Below, one piece after another: positions 61,053-64,000 of a stretch of DNA of 64,000 nucleotides. The stretch is from assembly GCF_019749295.1 (NCBI RefSeq), contig NZ_JACWFG010000018.1, forward strand, positions 175,890-239,889. The letters are read 5' to 3'. A program made the translations under genes and the position numbers. Numbering within the stretch: the first letter of the stretch is position 1; the number at the start of each line of letters is the position of its first letter. The notes under the pieces are model-generated. The model did no database searches. It was not told where the DNA came from and saw nothing but the letters and a program-made list of their open reading frames with translations. The stretch is from Neobacillus niacini (lineage in GTDB: Bacteria; Bacillota; Bacilli; Bacillales; Cytobacillaceae).

Positions 61053-61628
61053 ATGACAAATATTATCAGCACTAATAAGGAATTGTCACCGGAACAACGG
61101 GAGGCATTACTCGAAACATTGAGACTTCGTTTTGAGAAAAACATGCACCGCCATGAAGGTCTTGAATGGGCTAAAGTACAAGCGAAGCTGGATGCTAGTC
61201 CTGAAAAACTATGGTCGCTGGCAGAGATGGAAAGAACCGGCGGTGAACCGGATGTTGTTGAATATGATAAAGAGAAGGATGAATACATTTTTCATGATTG
61301 TTCAAAGGAAAGTCCTAAAGGGCGAAGAAGTGTTTGTTACGACCGTGAAGCGCTGGAGGCAAGGAAAAAACATAAACCAGAAAATAGCGCTATGGACATG
61401 GCAGCGGATATGGGTATTGAAATTTTAACGGAAGAACAATATCGTGCATTGCAGAAACTTGAAAGTTTTGATCTGAAAACATCTAGTTGGGTACAAACAT
61501 CCTCCGAGATCAGAAAACTCGGTGGTGCCCTCTTTTGCGATTGTCGCTATGAACATGTATTCGTGTATCACAACGGTGCAGACTCCTATTATGGTGCCAG
61601 AGGGTTTCGCGGCTCATTAAGGGTGTAA
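61053..61628 (+). CDS. DUF4256 family protein
   Basis: 191 aa from ATG 61053 (AAGGGGGAAC upstream). Soluble, with conserved EWAKVQAKLDASPEKLWSLAEMERTGGEPDVV and a C-terminal GGALFCDCRYEHVFVYHNGADSYYGARGFRG, as I recall for DUF4256. Function unknown. Stand-alone gene with its own terminator. Confidence 0.75.
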   Translation: MTNIISTNKELSPEQREALLETLRLRFEKNMHRHEGLEWAKVQAKLDASPEKLWSLAEMERTGGEPDVVEYDKEKDEYIFHDCSKESPKGRRSVCYDREALEARKKHKPENSAMDMAADMGIEILTEEQYRALQKLESFDLKTSSWVQTSSEIRKLGGALFCDCRYEHVFVYHNGADSYYGARGFRGSLRV

Positions 61629-61647
61629 CAAATAAGGATAGTAAAAT

Positions 61648-61686
61648 GAAAAAGGCAGAGTAGTCAATCCCTCTGCCTTTTTTTCT
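61648..61686 (+). terminator. Terminator of the DUF4256 gene
   Basis: AAAAAGGCAGAG / CTCTGCCTTTTTTT stem. Confidence 0.88.
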
Positions 61687-61758
61687 ATCCAAACTAATTG
61701 GTAATCATTAGTTGTGATTGGTTAAATTATTGTCTGCGAACGAGTTATTCTAGCTTTT

Positions 61759-62721
61759 TTATAATTTCAACATTTCACTAGATAATTGTTGGTTGAACAC
61801 ATCCGACAAGTATTCCTCTACTGTTAAGAACAGCAATCCGTTGCCTTCGAGTTTAGGTGAGTTTCCAAGAGGTACTGTTCTTTTTATTAATTGTGCATAT
61901 AGCTCAGGCTCTGTAAAGCTGCGCTCGAAACTTTTATTAACTATATCTTTTATTAGCGCAAGTGCACCAGACACATGCGGTGTTGCCATCGAAGTTCCAG
62001 ATAGTTTTGCATAAGTTCCGTTTAAATACGTTGAAAGGATTTCCTCTCCTGGGGCAACTAAGTCGACTTCATTATTGGAATTTGAAAATTCAGAAGAACG
62101 GCGCTGCAGATTACTGGCTCCGACGCTGATCACTTCATTGTAGGAGGCAGGATAGGAGAACTCATCTGAAAAATCATTCCCATCGCCCTCGTTTCCAGCC
62201 GCACAAACTACTAGAATTTGATTAGCAATAGCGTTTTGAATTGCTTTATGCAATTCAGGTACATCTGCAGAACCACCGAGACTCATAGAGATGATATCTG
62301 CCTTTTGGTCAACTGCATAGTTAATTCCATTAATAATCCAGTCGTATTGCCCTGATCCATTTTTGTCAAGCACCTTTAAGATCAATAAACCTGCTTCTGG
62401 TGCGACACCAATTACTCCGTTATTGTTTTGGACGGCAGCTATAGTGCCAGCCACATGAGTTCCATGACCATTATAATCATTGTATTCATCAGGATTTCCA
62501 TCATCATCATTTGTGAAATTCCGGCCGCCGATTATCCGCTCACTCAAATCAGGATGAGTGATATCGCAGCCTGTGTCCAATATAGCAATCGTGATCCCTT
62601 TACCTTTTGATTTCTCCCAAATTTTTGGTGCTGCAATAAGCTCAATACCTTTTGGCACCTCAGACACGACTTCTACTACTTCATTCACCTGATACGGTAT
62701 TAAATGTAACCTTTGCTCCAT
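61759..62721 (-). CDS. isp: Intracellular subtilisin-type serine protease (IspA-like)
   Basis: 320 aa, no signal peptide. Catalytic triad D49 (AILDTG), H86 (GHGTHVAG) and S244 (SGTSMATPHVSG). The N-terminal LIPYQV is the short inhibitory propeptide motif of the intracellular (ISP) subfamily, which keeps the enzyme inactive until self-cleavage. In Bacilli this is the main cytoplasmic protease of late growth. GAGGG precedes ATG 62721. Monocistronic and divergent from the VOC gene. Confidence 0.93.
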   Translation of the reverse strand: MEQRLHLIPYQVNEVVEVVSEVPKGIELIAAPKIWEKSKGKGITIAILDTGCDITHPDLSERIIGGRNFTNDDDGNPDEYNDYNGHGTHVAGTIAAVQNNNGVIGVAPEAGLLILKVLDKNGSGQYDWIINGINYAVDQKADIISMSLGGSADVPELHKAIQNAIANQILVVCAAGNEGDGNDFSDEFSYPASYNEVISVGASNLQRRSSEFSNSNNEVDLVAPGEEILSTYLNGTYAKLSGTSMATPHVSGALALIKDIVNKSFERSFTEPELYAQLIKRTVPLGNSPKLEGNGLLFLTVEEYLSDVFNQQLSSEMLKL

Positions 62722-63007
62722 TTGTATCCCTCCTGACAGAATTAGTTTCTGTGTATTCTAGGAAGTTACTAATAGTTTAACAATTCAGAATCTATTTAAA
62801 CAGTTACTAAAGATGTGTTTTTGGCGAACTAGCGTTCCTTTTTTGTTTAATTTATTAGTCATATTTATTAATCTATATTGCGTTTTAAATAAAGGAATCT
62901 GCCGTAAAGATAGAGAAATACAAACATGATAGAATCTACCTTTTGAGAATACATAGATGATAATTGGAAATAATGGGTTATTACTATTTGAAAAACAGGA
63001 GGAAATC

Positions 63008-63403
63008 ATGGGAAGATTAGTTCATTTTGAAATTCATGTGAGTGACATGGATCGAGCGAAGAAGTTTTATGGAGAGGTATTCGGATGGACATTTCAAGAT
63101 TATAGTGAATATGCAGGAATGCCTTACTTTGGGGCAGTGACTGGAAATGACAATGAACCTGGTATTAATGGTGCTTTAATGCAGCGTCAAGGTGCAGCTC
63201 CTGAACCCAGCCAAGCTTTAAATGGATTTGCCTGCACAATGGGAGTAGAAGATTACGATTCAGTGGAATCTAGAATTCTTGAAAACGGCGGCAAGGTGGC
63301 ATTGCCTAAGTATGCATTGCCAGGAATGGCGTGGCAGGGTTACTATATTGATACTGAAGGAAATATAATCGGAATCCATCAACCCGATGCGAATGCAAAA
63401 TAG
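63008..63403 (+). CDS. VOC (glyoxalase-like) family protein
   Basis: 131 aa from ATG 63008 (CAGGAGGAAATC). One VOC repeat set: LVHFEIHVSDMDRAKKFYGEVFGWTF starts the fold and GYYIDTEGNIIGIHQP ends it; H6 and E129-region residues could bind metal. Such proteins act as dioxygenases, lyases or resistance proteins; the substrate is unknown. The next gene lies 23 bp downstream on the same strand. Confidence 0.85.
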   Translation: MGRLVHFEIHVSDMDRAKKFYGEVFGWTFQDYSEYAGMPYFGAVTGNDNEPGINGALMQRQGAAPEPSQALNGFACTMGVEDYDSVESRILENGGKVALPKYALPGMAWQGYYIDTEGNIIGIHQPDANAK

Positions 63404-63426
63404 AATTCATGATAGGTGAATAAATA

Positions 63427-63795
63427 ATGGAATCACTAGATACACAGAGCACACCTGAAAAGGTGCGGAATATCTGTCTTGCACTGCCCGAAGCAGTTGA
63501 AATAATCGACGGTTTCGGTCACAATACGTTTAAAATCAATGGAAGATCATTTGTGATTTCAGGTGAAAGTGACAAAGGATTCAGCTTGTCGTTTAAATCG
63601 GACCGGGAAACGCAAGAAATACTGCTTCAAAAAGAACGCTTTTTCAAAACCCCATATATCGGACACCACGGCTGGGTATCTATCCAAAATCCGAATGTGG
63701 ACGACTGGGATGAACTTACGGATCTAATTCATGAAGCCTATTTGCGTGCGGCACCAAAGCGGTTGGTTAAGAATTGGACGAAAGTTGCAAAATAA
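63427..63795 (+). CDS. MmcQ/YjbR family protein
   Basis: 122 aa. VRNICLALPEAVEIIDGFGHNTFKINGRSFV and HHGWVSIQNPNVDDWDELTDLIHEAYLRAAPKRL are the MmcQ/YjbR double-wing pattern. The family is small and of unknown function, with a DNA-binding-like fold. AGGTGA upstream; probably co-transcribed with the VOC gene. Confidence 0.85.
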   Translation: MESLDTQSTPEKVRNICLALPEAVEIIDGFGHNTFKINGRSFVISGESDKGFSLSFKSDRETQEILLQKERFFKTPYIGHHGWVSIQNPNVDDWDELTDLIHEAYLRAAPKRLVKNWTKVAK

Positions 63796-63810
63796 GTGAA
63801 GAATGAAAAA

Positions 63811-63846
63811 TGGCAGGTTTCCCTAAAAGTGGGAACTGCCTTTTTT
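63811..63846 (+). terminator. Terminator of the VOC-MmcQ unit
   Basis: GGCAGGTTTCCC-taaaagt-GGGAACTGCC followed by six T. Confidence 0.88.
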
Positions 63847-64000
63847 GTATTCTTTATTATCTATAAGTTCACATCATTAATGATAATTTGATACATATGG
63901 AAGAAAAGGCCATCCTGAAAAAAGAATAGTTATCCGGTGTAAAACCACAACTAGTTGACTGGAAAACTTTTTATCATCATTTGGAAATGGTAAGATAGTG

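Overview
The window is one contig piece from an endospore-forming Bacillaceae (Bacillus/Neobacillus-like, low GC). The evidence is a block matching the Bacillus subtilis yfl-yfk-yfj order (mapB, yfkK, yfkH, yfkF, chaA/yfkE, yfkD, yfjT-like, pdaA, yfjO), a lia cell-envelope stress operon, SinI/SinR-type biofilm regulators, a GerA-type germinant receptor operon, an intracellular subtilisin and YsnF/YtxH stress proteins. Typical Gram-positive ribosome binding sites and GTG/TTG starts are used throughout.

Layout. 1-5.3 kb: the end of a Cys/Met-metabolism PLP enzyme, two small membrane genes on the minus strand, a LysM-CAP secreted protein, then a five-gene operon: LiaI-like membrane protein, PspA/LiaH, LiaF, LiaS, LiaR. 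5.3-16 kb: an interspersed repeat, a SpoVB-like flippase, an ECF sigma factor without a neighbouring anti-sigma gene, Bax-inhibitor protein, MscL, an M29 aminopeptidase, an MFS transporter, topoisomerase III, a 20-bp tandem array and histidine ammonia-lyase behind a terminator-like hairpin. 16.8-17.6 kb: a c-di-GMP-I riboswitch directly in front of a SinI-like anti-repressor gene, which converges on a sinR homologue. 17.8-32 kb: the yfl/yfk/yfj backbone, with a P1B-4 metal-efflux ATPase, a class I fumarase and a NERD protein interspersed.

32-52.6 kb is accessory DNA. It holds a gerA-type ABC receptor operon, a decayed methyltransferase fragment, a DUF3231 protein, a tyrosine recombinase, an EamA/MocR pair and many copies of a short hairpin repeat. 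It also holds an apparent integrative element at about 43.4-50.9 kb. That element carries a gene with a HEPN-like C-terminus, an unknown partner gene, an excisionase-like HTH gene, an AEP-type primase/DUF3987 helicase-like protein flanked by two clusters of TTCGT/ACGAA motifs (possible replication origin) and a large serine recombinase. A frameshifted, N-terminally truncated second serine recombinase follows on the opposite strand. 51.9-56.5 kb: a cre-like site, the wreck of a sugar ABC-permease gene and a large secreted multi-modular GH32 fructan hydrolase. 56.9-64 kb: an MFS-like protein, two YsnF-type genes, a dihydrouridine synthase, a DUF4256 protein, an IspA-type protease, a VOC protein and a MmcQ/YjbR protein.

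The most noteworthy items are the c-di-GMP riboswitch feeding a SinI homologue and the small primase/serine-recombinase element with its uncharacterised two-gene cargo and iteron-like motif clusters. All assignments come from reading motifs and comparison with families from memory; no database search was run.
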